From: Parcubacteria group bacterium
GTDB taxonomy: Bacteria; Patescibacteriota; Minisyncoccia; UBA6257; JACRHY01
NCBI GenBank assembly: GCA_016215765.1
Contig: JACRHY010000036.1
Coordinates: forward strand, 1 to 21,760
DNA length: 21,760 bases
Direction: 5' to 3'
The notes below the pieces were generated by a model that did no database searches, was not told the origin of the DNA, and saw only the letters and a program-made list of their open reading frames with translations. Below are positions 20,741-21,760 of the stretch, piece after piece; position 1 is the stretch's first letter; the number at the start of each line of letters is the position of its first letter. A program made the position numbers and the translations under genes.

Positions 20741-21760
20741 TGTCCAAAATCTTTCAAATTTTAAAAATCGAAGACTTGCGTAAGAAAATCTTAATCGCGG
20801 CATTATCGCTAATTTGCTTTGTTTCTTTTATCAACATCGCCGCCGCCGCGTCCATTCAAGATAACGCCACCGGCGGCGATTGTAATCTAATCGGCGCTTG
20901 GGACGGCGCAACCAAAACCTGTACTTTGACGCAAGACGTTTACGAGATAATTCAGATAGACAGCGACGGTATCACGCTTGACGGTAACGGCCATAAAATA
21001 ATCGGAACAGACGACATTGGGGTTTATCTTTTTCAAAGAACGGGGGCGACGGTTAAAAACATTAATGTTGAGGGATCTATTTATGGAATCTATCTTCAAT
21101 CTTCCTCCAACAACACGATAAGCAACAATGTCGTTTCAAATAATTCCGAAACTGGCCTCACTCTTTCAGATTCCCACGGCAATCTCATAACCGAAAACGA
21201 GATTTCCAATAATCAAACCGGACTGGAAATATTGTACGTCGTTCCGATGAGCGATAATAAGATCTATCATAATAATTTTTTAAACAACAACGAACAAATT
21301 TACGCCGTGTATGACGCCAGCGACTCTTTTTCTCAAAATCCTCCAATCGGCGGCAATTATTGGAGCAATTTTGACGAGTCATTAGAGGGCTGTATTGACT
21401 CAAATAGCGACAATTTCTGCGACTCTCCTTTCATCTTTAACCAAAACAGTCAAGATAATTATCCATGGACAAAACAAAACGGGTGGAAAATTTCAACTAA
21501 TCAACCGCCGACAATTTATAATTTCAACCAATACAAATCAGACGTTCAGACGGAAATTTCTAAAGGCGGGATAATAACCGAAAATGTCGCGATTTTCAAA
21601 GCGAATATTATTGACCCTGATGGAGACGACGCGAAGCTAGAAATTGAATTGCGGAAAATTGATGAATTGGGCGGCGGTTTTGCCAACACGGCGACCGCTT
21701 CCAGTACTTATATTGCTTCCGGCGCCACTTCAACCATTGCCGTTTACGGTTTATCAGAAG
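20740..21760 (+). CDS. Secreted NosD-like right-handed beta-helix protein (partial, 3' end outside window)
   Basis: The frame is open from ATG 20740 to the window end (340 codons seen). A signal peptide is clear (KKILIAALSLICFVSF, then AAAASIQ, about 16-38). Next come parallel beta-helix (PbH1/NosD) repeats: GITLDGNGHKIIGTDDIGVY, GIYLQSSSNNTISNNVVSNN, then GLTLSDSHGNLITENEISNN. The helix ends with the NosD-type signature GGNYWSNFDE, DSNSDNFCDSPF and QDNYPW, where Asp/Asn residues may bind calcium. A following region (PPTIYNFNQY onwards, with NIIDPDGDDAKLEIEL) looks like an Ig/fibronectin-like surface domain. Cysteines at GDC, KTC, EGC and FCD could form disulfides outside the cell. Base use is more AT-rich and less GCC/GGC-heavy than in neighbours, which may point to transfer or to surface-protein composition. 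The 50-bp AT-rich gap before it shows no convincing promoter. Confidence 0.85.
   Translation, partial: MSKIFQILKIEDLRKKILIAALSLICFVSFINIAAAASIQDNATGGDCNLIGAWDGATKTCTLTQDVYEIIQIDSDGITLDGNGHKIIGTDDIGVYLFQRTGATVKNINVEGSIYGIYLQSSSNNTISNNVVSNNSETGLTLSDSHGNLITENEISNNQTGLEILYVVPMSDNKIYHNNFLNNNEQIYAVYDASDSFSQNPPIGGNYWSNFDESLEGCIDSNSDNFCDSPFIFNQNSQDNYPWTKQNGWKISTNQPPTIYNFNQYKSDVQTEISKGGIITENVAIFKANIIDPDGDDAKLEIELRKIDELGGGFANTATASSTYIASGATSTIAVYGLSE

Overview
The window looks like chromosome of a bacterium of the Candidate Phyla Radiation (Patescibacteria), most likely a Parcubacteria-type lineage. I infer this from the combination of shortened versions of universal proteins (AlaRS ending after its editing domain, ProRS without an editing insertion, L13 of 113 residues, an RNA polymerase alpha subunit without its C-terminal domain), families common in these genomes (PEGA-domain and baseplate-J-like membrane proteins, large charged coiled-coil proteins), very tight gene packing and almost no Shine-Dalgarno sequences. 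No rRNA, tRNA, CRISPR array, transposase or phage gene was found, and no stretch over 300 bases lacks a gene.

Layout. 1-183 is the end of alaS. 261-3222 holds three consecutive genes for charged, probably coiled-coil proteins of unknown function (827, 89 and 55 aa). A 61-bp nested inverted repeat (3240-3300) and a promoter separate them from a two-gene unit (3349-6275): an FtsA-like actin-fold protein whose nucleotide-binding motifs are eroded, and a single-pass membrane protein with a baseplate-J-like outer region. 6330-10233 is the translation/transcription operon infA-rpmJ-rpsM-rpsK-rpsD-rpoA-rplQ-rplM-rpsI. It converges on a minus-strand PEGA/propeller membrane protein gene (10230-11588) with overlapping stop codons, and a strong hairpin terminator sits inside the last codons of the opposing gene.

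From 11687 on, all genes are on the plus strand: mreB copy 1, a DNA polymerase III delta'-like clamp-loader gene, a Ycf48-like beta-propeller gene interrupted by an in-frame TAA, frr, rseP, a 221-bp spacer with two palindromic structures, proS, mreB copy 2 and a class B penicillin-binding protein (PBP2-like). frr-rseP-proS looks like the remnant of the common frr-uppS-cdsA-dxr-rseP-proS cluster without its lipid and isoprenoid genes. mreB2-PBP2 looks like a shape-determination cluster without mreC, mreD and rodA. The window ends inside a secreted NosD-like beta-helix protein with a visibly more AT-rich coding sequence.

The points most worth a second look are: the unknown coiled-coil trio with an internal repeat; the FtsA-like protein that seems unable to bind ATP, with its membrane partner; two MreB paralogues that each carry a different substitution at a catalytic position; the alpha subunit lacking its C-terminal domain; the in-frame stop in the Ycf48-like gene; promoters placed so close to start codons that the mRNAs would be leaderless or nearly so; and three mini-ORFs whose stop codons overlap the start of the next gene.
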